Source: Bubalus kerabau
Taxonomy: Eukaryota; Chordata; Mammalia; Artiodactyla; Bovidae
Direction of reading: 5' to 3'
Length of the DNA: 64,000 nucleotides
Assembly: GCF_029407905.1 (NCBI RefSeq)
Contig: NC_073627.1
Span: forward strand, 131,701,697 to 131,765,696
Positions 12,707 to 25,258 of this stretch are shown piece after piece (within the stretch, counting starts at the first letter, position 1; each line of letters opens with the position of its first letter). Under the pieces are notes generated by a model. It did no database searches. It was not told the DNA's origin and saw nothing but the letters and a program-made list of their open reading frames with translations. The position numbers and the translations under genes are program-made.

Positions 12707-14239
12707 AAGATGAAATCAATGTTTTCCTATAAATAAAATGTCAACTATTAGAAACAAAATACATTTTATAATCAGCCCAAAAGGTTGTGCCAACTTAAAG
12801 CACCACTCTAAATAAATGAGGGTAGCTCACAAGCACGAGGGAATTGTACGTGTGGAAATAAGCATCACAGCATTTTACAATTTTTTAATATTTATTTTTT
12901 GTATGAAATGCTCTCTACTGAAGGGACTAACTTTCATACTAATCTTAAAAAATTGTCCCTATCAGGCAGAAAATTCACATGAAAAATCCAGCATTGTGTA
13001 AGGAAGCTCAGAGTCAAGGATACCTTTCTGTAGTTTCTTTTCTTAGAGAAGAGTCTGTCGACTTTTTTCTTAACAGTAACATTTTCTTTTTCTGTTGTGC
13101 TGTTTGACTGTGTGCCACTTGATAATTCTGTCTATTCCTGTGGAAACCAAGTTAGTGGATGGAGCCAAGGCTTGGAGGAGGCATTGAAGAGAAGTATTAG
13201 TAGAATTCAGCCACAGAGCAACTAAAGATGTTGCCTTTCCTTCAGTCAAATCCTTCTTGAGAGCCAGAATCTGTTTTAAGCCCAAGAGATGTTCTTGGCT
13301 GATGTATTGTCTAGCTGCTCTGCCAGACGGATGAACATCTTAAACTTGAAAAGCAACAAATAGAGCTCCCATTCTGCCTTTGAAGTGCCATTCTTAGCCT
13401 TTGCTTAGAGAATTGTCAAATAGCTTTTAAAAAAAAAAAAAATAATAAGATATGCTTAAGTTGACATGTTAGTGATGTGGTTACCATCATAGGTGTTGAG
13501 TAATTAGAGATTTTACCTGTAAAACACAGTATTTAGGCTTGAAATCAGAAATTTAATGAAAGAAGGAGAATGTCTCTGACTGGAAAAAGCAACACGGATT
13601 TCATTTCATTGCTATAGCTCAGTAATCCATGTAATCGTTTCTATAGCTCAGTCATTCAAAAATTTGGTTTTTAAAATTGTTTCCTGTAAGGATTCACATT
13701 AAATTAAAAAAAATAATAAAAAGCATGAAACCAAAGTACAGTGAGACACCTAATTGGAGCCAAAAAATTATCCAAGCAGGCACTAATAATAAGGAAAGGC
13801 CCATCTTTTTTCCAATTCACTTACACTCTGTATTTGATATGGTAGCAGTATCTTGTGGTCTAGGAAAAAGAACAGTATGGATCGCATTATACTAAGCTAA
13901 ACTATTTATGTGGTTATTTAAATTATGTTTACATTTCAGTTAGGATGTATGGATTCATTTTTCCAGTTTTATGTGCTTTCATTTATGCCGGAATTTATGT
14001 CTTTTGATAAAACAGTTGATTTATAACCTTGTCTCTTGAATCCATCTCTTCCAATCTTCAGATCCATATAGACTCTTTTCTTTTTCTGCTTTTCTTTTTT
14101 GTTGGACATCTCTGTATAGGTTTCCCTCAGACACCCTAAACTCCACATGTTAAAAAAACAGAACTCAAAATCTTCATCCTGAATCCTATTGTTCCTTCTG
14201 TCTTTTCGGTTAATGACGCCACCCTCCATTGGACCCATT

Positions 14240-14545
14240 CAGGAGTCCTCTTACATTTCACAGCCCGTCCTCTAACTTCCGCTTAGCTGCCAACGTTTCT
14301 ATTCTGGATCGCTGCTGTAACCCCTTAACCAGTTGCACTGCCAAAGATTTGTTTGCCTCAAATCAGTGCTTCAGACTGCCTCCAGGGCATTTTCTAAAAA
14401 CATAAATGTACTCACATCATTTCCTTAAACTCTTGATTGGTACCCCATTACCTATATGATAAGTTTTAGACTCTTCATCATGCTATATTAGACTCTCCAT
14501 TTTCTAGCCCCTACTCACCTCTCTAATCACATTTCACTTCTTCTT
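14240..14545 (-). mobile_element. L2 LINE 3' fragment
   Basis: Antisense L2 phrases: ctcacatcatttccttaaac, gattggtaccccattacc and tattagactctcc, in the usual order. Diverged. Confidence 0.6.
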
Positions 14546-14559
14546 ATACTTCATTCATG

Positions 14560-17500
14560 TTGCAATAATATAGAACTGTTTTCAAGGCCTAAGGTTTTAT
14601 TTTACCCTGCATACAAGCTAAGAAGTTAGACTGTTACTACTTCATGGATGTTGACAATAGACACAAGCCTCCAAGTCAGGGACAAAGAAACTTATTATTC
14701 ACGGTGTAGAAAAAAAGCACCAGCACCCATCTGTTTGCACTGATTTCCCTTTCCCCAAAGAACCATAAGGGAGTTACCGAAGGCCCACATAGGTGCTGTA
14801 CATGCAGTAGGTTTCCATCGCAGCACAGAGGAACACTGAACTTCAGGAATCACACTTTTGTAATGAGCAGTTAGTAAACCCAGGGGAAGAGATGTCCTGT
14901 CCTTCAAATTGATTGCAGCAGACACATCCCAGAGAAGCTGCCTAGGCCAAGAATGGTCAAGTCTCTGCATTTTTGGCATAAGAACATGCATGGCTGATTA
15001 GGACCCATGGTAAATTGCTTCTCCCAACAACCCACCACTTGGCCCTCCATGTTCTTCACATGAGCATGCCATTCCATCAGCTACTCTGATTAATCTGACC
15101 AACAGAGACTAGGAACAAATCTAATTAATATGTCTCATATAGCATTTAAGTGATAGAATTCTAAGCTGCAGGATGAGAACAACCTGCAGTATTGACTTCA
15201 GTGTCCTGGATTAAGTCCACTGTGACTAAGTACCAGGGGAGACAGCAGGTCTTACTTTATACAGCCAAGAGGCTTTTCTGTTATCTATGATACATGCAAG
15301 AGAGTTTGGCTGACCTGCTGATCTCAGTGTTATTGCCAGTAATTATAGGAGGCACTAGATGGGCTGAAAAACAACCCCTAAGCCCAGTGGAGAAATATTT
15401 CCCTCTCTTTTCCAGATATAAACATAAAATCTGAAGAGGCACAAGTCACTTTAGTTTGGGGTTTATTGTTAAACATGGATCACCATTGGCTTTCCAGGTG
15501 GTGCAGTGGTAAAGAACCTGCCTGTGAATGCAGGAGACACAGGTTTGATCCCTGGGCTGGGAAGATCCCCTGGAGTAGGAAATGGCAACCCACTCCAGTA
15601 TTTTTGCCTGGAGAATCCCATGGACAGAGGAGCCTGGTGAGCTACAGTCCACAGGGTCACAAAGAGTTGGACATGCCTTAGCAACTGAGCGTGTACATAC
15701 ACATGCTACCCAGAGGGTATACCCATGAGGCCAGCCTAGGATTACTCTTAGGGTATGAATCCTACATTTTCAAAATAGCTGTGTATAACCCCCAACTCCT
15801 TTTGTCCTGATTATTTCTCAGGAGGCTGCCATGAGGAGATGAACTCTTTCTGAGAGTGGCCATGTACAGTAACCAAACTACCTCTCTGTTAGGTGTGTGG
15901 ATCAGGAAGAGGTAACAGAAGTAGAGTTGGAAATCTTTTTGAATTTGTTTTTAAGGAAGCCGTGCCTGCTCCTGATTATTTCAGATTCCTGGAAACATTA
16001 TGGGGCATAGAATGTCCATCAAATATCTCAACTATTGGCCCAATTTTGGATGGTCTTTGTGACAAAAGACACATCATAGTCAGATGGTATAGAAACCTAA
16101 AACATGAAAAACACTTCAGTTTCATGGGCCTCAATGCTGTGGCTTATATAGGCTAATCAGACTGGAACAGTGACATTGTAACCTGAAACATGTCTGCAAT
16201 CATGAGGCATAAGGTGTCCCTGAAAGGGGTTGGTCAAAATCCCTACCAAGAGTGGGCAGGGACAGTGCCCTGTTAAAGTGGCCTCCTTTATTTTAAGAGA
16301 AATTGGCCAATTTAGAAGAACAAGCAAGTCTGGTACGCAGTGGTAGCTCCTACATCAAACAGGGACCTTTTACTCTGGGTCTAATCTGTGATGATGAATT
16401 CATTACCATGTTTAGTGCAATGATGAATCCAGGAAGCAAATGGCCAATGACCTTGGCAATACAGGCTTATTCAGCAGCCTGATGCCAGCTAGTCTCATAA
16501 GAGAATAGGCCCTTACAGTGGGCATCTACATGACTGACCCAGACTGTTCAATTGGCAGCTAGAGTTTATCTCCATAGTTTGTAGCCCCATAGAGGGATGT
16601 CTTTAAACTATCATCAATAGTCTTCCAGGTGCCGGATCAGATGACTTGAACATTGACAACATTCCATGCATTAAAAAAAGCATGTCCCATCCCTAAGAGT
16701 AGTGTCTAAGTTAAGGACAGTGGCTTTCACTTCAGCCCACTGGGCTGACCTGTCGTCAGCATAGTCGGTCTTCCAGAGTTGCCATTGAGATTGGACTGCT
16801 TCCCAGTTGTGTTTGGACTGCCTCGCAGTGGGTGCCATCAAGTTTTAACTTAGCCGGATCATCAGTAAATCAGGCCAAGGCATTCAGGGGAGCCTCTGTG
16901 TATTGAGGGCACCATTAAACAAGCAGCTTTGCTTTCAACAGTGGCCACCTCTACACCCAGTGCTTTGTCCTCATTACCAGACAAAGCAGACTATAGCAGG
17001 GATTGGGTACATGGTGCAGTTGGCTCTGCATTATTAAACAAGGCATTGCATTCATTTTCACTTTTGAGCCGTTGCTCACTCAAGTCTGAACCAAGGGAAC
17101 GTCTACTGTTTTCATTCCACCCAAAGTTCTATATCAAATAGCAGGGTCGCATTGCTTTCACCATTTATTTCCACTTTGGAAAGTCCTTGGCTCAGCAACC
17201 ACAACCACACTGCCTTTCAGCTTGCTGCCCCATTGTCATGCTGTCATCTCTTTCTCTGATTGCCCAGAGGAAGGTGAGCCAAAACCAAGGCATCATTTGG
17301 GCAGGTTCTTTTAATCCTACTCCTCATCACTGAGTCAACAGACAGGTCAGTGGGGTCCTTTACCTCCCCAGCCCTGCCCACCATGTGGGTGTGTGAAGAT
17401 TCCACATGGAATCTTCTCATCCCTGAACCTGACCTGCAGGGCCCTTGTCCTTACTCTTCGAGAAGATGATATCTCTGTCAGCATCCCCTCCTCATTTCCT

Positions 17501-18080
17501 GTAATATCAGGTGTTGGATTTAATTTATCCTACTTTCCTGCTTTTTTCTTTGTATGTACCAACTTACTACAAGGTAATAAGTTAGCTCTGAGTACTGGCA
17601 GAAGATATATGAATACCGTCAGAGACAAAAGAGCTGACTACTGATGGCACAGCAGAAAGCATAATAACTTGCATCTTTGCATCAGTTCCTTTACACCAAG
17701 GACCAGGAGGCATTGCCAAGGCCCTAGATGGACACTGAGCACACAGTGGGTTCACATGGCATCTGAGGGATGCTGAACTGGGGCGTATCTCCAACTTTAC
17801 TACTTACTTTAGTAAACACTAAGCAAGACTGCTCTTGATCTAATGCTCAAGGAGACATGAATGTCCCACAAGTTTGCTCGGTACAAAACCAACTCCAAGA
17901 AATGGCCCAGGTAGAGGAGTCAGGGCTTTGCATTCTTGGCACACTTGATAAGAACATGCAGGGACACTCCAGCCCCATGGCAGAGTGCCTCTCCTGACAC
18001 TACTGTGGTATTTCTAAGACTGATTTGTGTCTGCAGCCATTACAGGAAAGCTTGATATAAAGAGGTTATTGATATTTGTG
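14560..18080. repeat. Unidentified 3.5 kb block, possible decayed retroviral-type interior
   Basis: This stretch has balanced base composition, unlike the AT-rich flanks, and holds no SINE except one Bov-tA. Two short segments, about 14960-14993 and 17928-17964, share phrases (ctctgcatttttggcataag and ctttgcattcttggcaca, each followed by agaacatgca). It may be the interior of an ancient endogenous retrovirus-like element, probably antisense, but no protein motif is clear enough to say so. All frames are broken. Confidence 0.3.
15487..15706 (+). mobile_element. Bov-tA SINE
   Basis: Complete head-to-tail copy: ggctttccaggtggtgcagt, then tttgcctggagaatcccatg, then caaagagttggacatg. It is well kept and interrupts the unidentified block. 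Confidence 0.9.
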
Positions 18081-18095
18081 ACCTATATACTTCCT

Positions 18096-18227
18096 GCTGC
18101 TGCTGCTGCTAAGTTGCTTTAGTCGTGTCTGACTCTATGCAACCCCATAGACCTCAGCTCACCAGGCTCCTCTGTCCCTGGGATTCTCCAGATAAGAATA
18201 CTGGAGTGGGTTGCCATTTCCTTTTCC
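18096..18227 (-). mobile_element. Bov-A monomer SINE
   Basis: A single antisense monomer with a CTG-rich left end (gctgctgctgctaagttgc). A perfect 11-bp target duplication, atatacttcct, flanks it at 18085-18095 and 18228-18238. Confidence 0.92.
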
Positions 18228-19149
18228 ATATACTTCCTATGAATAGTGATTTTTATTAAAAATTAATATTGTAAATGCCTTGAGAGTTTATAAATATGTA
18301 ATTATATATATAATTAGAATTAATAATAACAAATCATGTTTATATTACTTCCATTTCAGTTTTAAATAATGTATCTTTTGGGGGTACAGAATGATTAGGA
18401 TTTAGATAAAATATGGCAGAATGCCTACCTTACATTTATTTGTGCTATTATATATATATATAGTTATATTTCCATGACAAAATTATACATAAACCTATAA
18501 ATGAAAACAAAATATAGTGAACATTTGGTGGACAGTTGTTTTCTCCCTCAACCTCCATGAGAGTAAATATAAATGCTGAGGACATAGAACAAGAATGCAT
18601 CAGGAAACATAGGTTTGGGGAAAATATCTGGTCTCTTCAGTGTCCCAGTGGGGAAAAGGGCTGCTATATGCAGTTCTGTATTCACACTAAAGCAAAAAAA
18701 AAACTGCTTAGAATTTGGGGGTATTCTTTGTCTTGACATGAGGCTGTTACTTTAGAGGAAGCTGTTTTAGAGAAGTGGCAGGAGCAGGACAAAGATCAAG
18801 TCTCAGGAGCAGGAAGCTACCCACCTGCTCAGTGACAGTAACTGTGATACCCCTAATATCACTAGACGTGGGGCTGCAAAACATCATCATAAATACAAAT
18901 TCTTAAATGGACCAGGAGCTGGGTGTTAGCAGCTATAAAGGTGAGCAGAGAGAAAAAAAGGAAAACAAAACAAATAAAAAATAACAGCAAACAATCTCTG
19001 CTTCAAAATGAACCCTTGAACAAACTAGATGAAGAAATCTAATGCTGAGACAGCTAACAATATCATCATTTCAGATAATGAATTTATTCCTAGCAGAAGT
19101 GTGTAAACAAAGCAAAAAGAACAGCCACACAAAGATAGAAGATATTTGC

Positions 19150-19920
19150 TAAATAAGTCAAGAATTAGTATCCAGGAAACTCCTACAGATCAGTAAGGAA
19201 AAAACAAATAGCTCAGCTGTGAAATGAGTAAACAACACAAAAAGGCTATTTGTTTCTTCAAGAAGAAGAAACAAATAGCCAACAAAGACATTCCACCTCA
19301 GGAAGGGAAGTGAAAATTAAATCCATGATAAGACACAGTTGTGAACCCACTGGCAAAAGTTAGCAAGTCTGACAAAACCAAGTGTGGAGAAGATGTGGGG
19401 AAACAAAAATTCTCAAACATAACTGGTGTGAATGTAAATTGGAGTACCTACTTGAGAGAACAGCTTCAGCCCAGCAGTTTCAGAAATTCTGGTACATGTA
19501 CCAAGAGATATATATGAGAAAATTCATTCCAATATTGTTTGTAATAGTGAAAAATGAGGAACAAGCTAAATATTCCCTTAGAGACAAATAAATATACTAT
19601 TTTCATATGACAGAATGCTTTCTCCAGTGAAAATGTATGAACCAAAGCAATTTGGATATATCTCAAAAATATTGCTTTGAGTAAAAGGTGGCAAGTGATT
19701 CCTGGAGGGCTACTTATATAAAGTTTGAAAACATACAAAATAATGCTGTGTAGTTTATGAATACATGTATTTATAAGAAATAAAACATATCAAAACATTC
19801 ATGGGAATAATAATCACCAATTTCTCCAAAGATAGAAAGGGAATAGAACTGGGAAAGGGCACAAAGGGAGTGTTAACCATCTAAGTTATATTTTATTTCT
19901 TAAAAATGAAAAATTAAAAT
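19150..19920 (+). mobile_element. Old L1M 3' end
   Basis: The sense phrases gtgtggagaagatgtgggg, ggtgtgaatgtaaattggag, cagcagtttcagaaattc and ttgtttgtaatagtgaaaa follow the order of the L1 ORF2 end and 3' UTR. No frame is kept. Confidence 0.75.
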
Positions 19921-20247
19921 ATCAAAGTATTTCACTCAAAACCTCCATATCTTTGTTATTTAGATTAAATGACTTTTCCTAAAAAAAGGAGTTCATCTTA
20001 GCAAATTGGACAGACAAAAATATGAACTTAAGTGGCATTTTGAGTTGAGTCAGATTCATTTCAAGTGCTGTTCTCCAGGTCAGAGAGCTTTTTCATTCTC
20101 TTTTACCCTTTTAGATATTATACTCCTTTTCATGTATCTGAGGAAAATCCAAATGTCTTTAATCATTTACATGACAGACAAAAGATCATCATGTTAATAA
20201 TTATAGAAAGATTAAGATGAAGATTATTAGTACCTAACAATAAACAG

Positions 20248-20525
20248 CCAGAGAAGGCAATGGCACCCCACTCCAGTACTCTTGCCTGGAAAATCCCGTG
20301 GACGGAGGAGCCTGGTAGGCTGCAGTCCATGGGGTCGCTAAGGGTTGGACACGACTGAGCAACTTCACTTTCACTTTTCACTTTCATGCATTGGAGAAGG
20401 AAATGGCAACCCACTCCAGTATTCTTGCCTGGAGAATGCCAGGGATGGGGGAGCCTGGTGGGCTGCTGTCTATGGGGTTGCACAGAGTCGGCCATGACTG
20501 AAGCGACTTAGCAGCAGCAGCAGCA
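20248..20525 (+). mobile_element. Bov-A2 dimeric SINE
   Basis: Two sense monomers (gagaaggcaatggcacccca and ggagaaggaaatggcaaccc) joined by a cactttcacttttcactttc linker, ending in a gcagcagcagcagcaataat tail. Confidence 0.92.
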
Positions 20526-21289
20526 ATAATAACAGCAACAACAAAAAACCCCAAACCGAAAAATGACATCTTACTCAATGTTTCAGAGCCATTAGGAAAT
20601 ATTTTCACATTTGAGTGGTGTAATAGACATCATATCAGAGTTAATATCCTTTTACTGATGAAATAGGACTTTTTTGTAACTTTAGTTCTCATTTCTGCTT
20701 ACTTGCCTGCAGAATTTTCTTAAGAATATATACTCTTTTGATCTATTATCTATTTCACTCTTATACTATTTCCTACCCAGTCCGAAATTATAAAAGTAGA
20801 TCCCCAGTCTTCACCTCAGGATCGTGTCATGTGGCCCTAAGAGATGATACTAAGTTCTTAGTATCAAAACAAAAGTAATTGTGTCATAATGAACCTGAAA
20901 ACTTAAGAAGTCCTGATTTGGAGCAATAGTGAGGAAATGTTTGAACATTTTGTTTGTTTGCACTTGTATTGAGGGGGTTTTATGGGAAACAGAGTAGCCT
21001 ATAACACGGGTCCCCAAAGTCATACAGTCTTCAGGGGGCTATCAAAATAGCTTGCTGCCTGAAACTAGTATTTTCCTCTTTCCCACTGTTACTAGGAATA
21101 CTCTCGTGAATTTAGCTCAAAGAGTTGTCTGTCCCCTCTGTTCATTCTCAGAATTGAGTTTGTATACACTGAGCATTTAACAAATGCTTGTTCATAAAAC
21201 CAAGGAGGTTGATCTTGGTCCAAATGGATTATATTTTTTCTAGTCCCAGCATTTGTCAATAGTATTTCAGATGGTCTATGTCCTTTGGA

Positions 21290-21600
21290 ATAGGAGAAGC
21301 TAACCTGATCATGCAGGAGACCCCGGTTCAATTGCTGGGTCAGGAAGATCTCTTGGAGAAGGGATAGGCTACCCACTCCAGAATTCATGGGCTTCCCTGG
21401 TGGCTCAGCTGGTAAAGAATCCTCCTGCGATGCAAAAGACCTGGGTTTGATCCCTGGGTTGGGAAGATCCCCTGGAGGAGGGCATGTCAACCTAGTATTC
21501 TTTCCTGGAGAACCCCATGGACAGAGGAGCCTGGGGGCCTACAGTCCATGGGATTGCAAAGAGTCGGACACGACTGAGCGACTAAGCACAGCCCAGCAAC
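21290..21600 (+). mobile_element. Bov-tA SINE with duplicated tRNA-like head
   Basis: A partial head and middle (21318-21388) is followed by a complete Bov-tA starting gggcttccctggtggctcag. It has the same tandem design as the copies at 6983 and 54700. Confidence 0.85.
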
Positions 21601-21949
21601 ACTCCCCACTAAATTCCGATTGGGTATGTTCTTTTTGGTGCTGTATCACCTTTATCTGAAGGTATAGACATTTTTCTCAATGTAAAAAAAAAAAAATCAG
21701 AAAAGCCATTATATAGAACATTCCATCTGTTTTTATTTTCACCTGTTCCTAACCTTGCTTCTCTCCTTAATCACTAGCTGAGCTACGTATACTGTGTTCA
21801 GTCGGATCTTTCTATCTACTTGCCCTCAGTCATGGGCCATTCTTGGTTCCACTTGACCATCTGTTTTTTGTTGCTTCCTCCACATTGGAAAACTTTGTAA
21901 TAAAATTAGCAAACATCATTTGCTTTGTGTACTCTTCTAAGTACAGATA

Positions 21950-22050
21950 TTACCTTTATCATTTCATATACATGATAATCTCAGGTACTATTATTATTCC
22001 TGTTTTACAGATGAGGAAATTAGAAGCACAGGAAGATATTTTATTTGATA
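21950..22050 (-). mobile_element. MIR SINE fragment
   Basis: tattattcctgttttacaga followed by tgaggaaattagaagcacag is the reverse of the MIR 3' core. Confidence 0.7.
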
Positions 22051-22754
22051 TGTAAAAATTTACCCTGATACTTCTGTGAGGGACAAAGATGAAATCTGTG
22101 TCAAAATAAAGTACATTCTACTCTTGTCTGCTTTGTAACAAGGCTCCAAGAATTTTTTTGAATGATTGAGTATTTACTACTGAAATGTACCATGTTTTGT
22201 GTAGGTAGAACCCCCAGAATAATGTGGAGTGTAAATATAATAAGCATCGTGTCTATAACTCAGTAGCCACCCCCTAACATATTCTAGTTTCCTTCTTCTC
22301 CTTCCCTTTTCCTCTTAATTTCAAAATCACAATGATTGTCTGATTGACTCTCTTTAAAAGGTCATGATGAATTATTCTGTAATATTTGAAATGTTATGCT
22401 CAGAAAGGTCAAACCTTATTTTTTTGGTATGAAGTACCACATAGGTTTGTTTTTCCTGGGCATTTTTTTTTTCTTTTTTCAAAGAAAGATGGCAAGAGAT
22501 TTAGAGCAGGGTGCCCTCTTGAGGAAATTTTAGTACCTTCTCAAAAACTGGAACTGGCATTGGGTGAAATGAAAAAAATCCAGATAAATGATGTCCACTA
22601 TGAATGAAGCACTGATAAATAAATCTTAAAAAATAAGAGTAACCAAATACCACATATTTGAGAATTAATATTCTTAACTGTTATGCACTAATTTAGCAAA
22701 TGTCAATAAGTTTTAAATAAAAACAAAAAGCTATAGGAGATATTTTATATCCTC

Positions 22755-22990
22755 CTATTCACTCAGTCCTTCAAGTAACATTTATTAAGCACCTAGTCTG
22801 TGCCAGGAACCATGCCGAGCACAGTGATCAATAAAACATAGCCTCTGCATTCATGATGCTTACTACTTGTGAGGAAGATCTCAGTAAAGATAAATTAACA
22901 GATATATATGTAACTACAAACTGGGGAAAGTGCTGTGAAGGAAATGAAAAGATTCTGCAATAAAGAAGAACAAAATAAGTTTTCCCTAGG
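22755..22990. repeat. Ancient mammalian interspersed repeat, family uncertain
   Basis: tttattaagcacctagtctg followed by tgccaggaaccatgccgagc and gcattcatgatgcttac is a pattern shared by many old mammalian repeats. I cannot name the family. Confidence 0.4.
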
Positions 22991-23359
22991 GTGGTCAAGG
23001 AAAACCGCTCTGAATGGAAATAACTGAGCTGCATCCATGCTTTTCAGTCCATTCCAGGTTTGCCCATCTAGTGTAGACGGCCTTATGGATGCTTTTCCTA
23101 GTTTTCTCCCTTATTTCAGCCTCTACCCTGGAGCTGAGTTGACTCCTGCCTCTGAGGCAAGCAGACAAGTCTCATTCTTCTTTCCTCACCTCCCTGTTGC
23201 CTTAGAGCCTCACATTCATTACAGTGGGGGTGGGGGTGCTCAATTAATAAGTGCCTTCCTTATTAATTCTCATAGCCCCGGATAGTAGAACATTAAAGCA
23301 TTGTAATTATATCACTTAAAAGCCACATTACCAACAATGTTAAGGATGTAGACCGTGTC

Positions 23360-24080
23360 AGTTCAGTTCAGTCGCTCAGTCATGTCCGACTCTTGCAACC
23401 CCATGAATCGCAGCACGCCAGGCCTCCCTGTCCATCACCAACTCCTGGAGTTCACTCAGATTCACTTCTGCTATTCACGTCAGTCTGTTATTCCATGTCC
23501 AGTTCTAACTGTTGCTTCTTGACCTGCATACAGTTTTTTTAAGAGGCAGGTCAGGTGGTCTGGTATTCCCATCTCTTGAAAAATTTTCCACAGTCTGTTG
23601 TGATGCACACAGTCAAAGGCTTTGGACTAGTCAGTAAAGCAGAAGTAGAGGTTTTTCTGGAACTCTCTTTTGCCTTTTTGATGATCCACAGATGTTGGCA
23701 ATTTGATATCTGGTTCCTCTGCCTTTTCTAAATCCAACTTGAACATCTGGAGGTTCCCGGTTCACGTACTGTTGAAGGCTTGGAGAATTTTGAGCATTAC
23801 TTTGCTAGTGTGTGAAATGAGTGCAGTTGTGCAGTAGTTTGAATGTACTTTGGCATCTTCACATCCTGTAATGCGAAGTCAAGTGGGCCTTAGGAAGTAT
23901 CACTACGAACAAAGCTAGTGGAGGTAATGGAATTCCAATTGGGCTATTTCAAATCCTAAAAGATAATGCTGTGAAAGTGTTACACTCAATATGCAAGCAA
24001 ATTTGGAAAAGTCAGCAGTGGCCACAAGACTCGAAAAGGTCAGTTTTCATTCCAATCCTAAAGAAAGGCAATGCCAAAGA
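23360..24080 (-). mobile_element. BovB LINE with 5' inversion and internal deletion
   Basis: The left part (23360-23857) is antisense: the 3' terminus to about 23475, then a jump of about 0.8 kb to the reverse-transcriptase region (from tcagtctgttattccatg). At about 23858 the orientation flips: 23860-24080 is sense BovB, from cacatcctgtaatgcgaag to caatgccaaaga. The two pieces are neighbours in the parent element, as expected for a 5'-inverted (twin-primed) insertion. Frames are broken. Confidence 0.85.
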
Positions 24081-24194
24081 GGGTCTCAGAAGATGAAGAA
24101 GATAGGCTGCCCTGCCTGCCACTATGCTGTGAGTAGAGAAAGAGAAATAGGCATGAGAACGGCAGAGAATTTGATCATGGAATATAGTTTGTTC

Positions 24195-24628
24195 ATGTTG
24201 ACTGTGAAATATGTATGGAATCTAGAAAATGGTACTGATGAACCTTTTTGCAGGGCAGGAATAAAGACATGGACATAGAGAACACACTTGTGGACATGGA
24301 GAAGGGAAGGAGAAGGTGAGACAGATTGAGAGAGTAGCCGTCTATGGGGTCGCACAGAGTCGGACACGACTGAAGTGACTTAGGCACAGCAGGAGCACTA
24401 TTGACAAATATACACTACCAAGTGTGAAACAGATAGCTAATGGGAAGCTGCTGTATAGCACAGATTACTCTGCTCAGTGCTCTGTGATGACCTAGACGGG
24501 TGGGGGGGGGAGGGGGAACTCGAGAGGGAGGGGAAGTATGTATACTTATAACTGATTCATGTTGTTGTCCAGCAGAAACTAACACAACATTGTAAAGTAA
24601 TTATACTCCAATAAAAATGAAAGAAATA
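24195..24628 (+). mobile_element. Artiodactyl L1 3' end with inserted SINE tail
   Basis: Sense phrases: atgtatggaatctagaaaat, ggtactgatgaacc, cagaaactaacacaacattg and actccaataaaaatga. A short sense BovB-type tail (about 24336-24393, ggggtcgcacagagtcggac) interrupts it. A G-rich run lies at about 24500-24516. Confidence 0.75.
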
Positions 24629-24779
24629 GAATTATCTATGGTACCAAACATATTGAAGTCTCCAATCAGAATTGGAGATACGGAAGTAGATGTCAGGGAA
24701 GAGTTCGAAAGCACTACTCTTCAAGGGTTTCAAAGCTCCCGCAGGCATACTGTATAATGGTTCACCTGAGTACCATTAT

Positions 24780-24983
24780 GTGTTAGTGGTTCAGTTGTGT
24801 CCGACTTTTTGTGACCCTATGGACTATAGCCCACCAAGCTACTCTGTTCATGGAATTCTCAGCAAAAATACTGGAATGGGTTGCCATTCTCGTCTCCAGG
24901 GGATTGTCCCAACCCAGGGATCGAACCCAGGTTTCCCACATTGCAAGCGGATTCTTTTCTGCCTAAGCCAGAAAGGAAGCCCA
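24780..24983 (-). mobile_element. Bov-tA SINE
   Basis: Antisense copy from tgttagtggttcagttgtgt to gccagaaaggaagccc. The flanks agtaccatta and agtacaatta are probably an imperfect target duplication. Confidence 0.85.
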
Positions 24984-25258
24984 AGTACAATTACATTCAA
25001 TCCACCTGGAGAAAGAAGTTTAGCTAGAACTGCTTTCTCCAGATGGATTGATTGTGCCAGATTGGAGGGTTTAACCTATGTGGACAGCACTGCCTGCAGT
25101 GGGTGGCCCACAGTGACTTCTGGGTTGGTGTTCATGTGACCATATGAGTCTGGAACCTGAACTGTGAGGAAGTTCCTTATACCTTAGTTGTAACTATAAA
25201 TAGGTCTCTTCAAGAACACTAACCACCTTCTTATTAACCAGTTGCTATGGAAAAAATA

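Noticed and set aside
14695..14991. 98-codon minus-strand frame in the unidentified block
   Set aside because: No protein family recognised; it may be a scrap of an old retroelement, but nothing supports a gene.
16929..17644. Short plus-strand frames in the unidentified block
   Set aside because: They have no domain signature and run against the likely direction of the block.
22386..22607. 73-codon plus-strand frame that looked peptide-like
   Set aside because: No splice signals in frame with inversin, no homology recognised, and the region is AT-rich intron.
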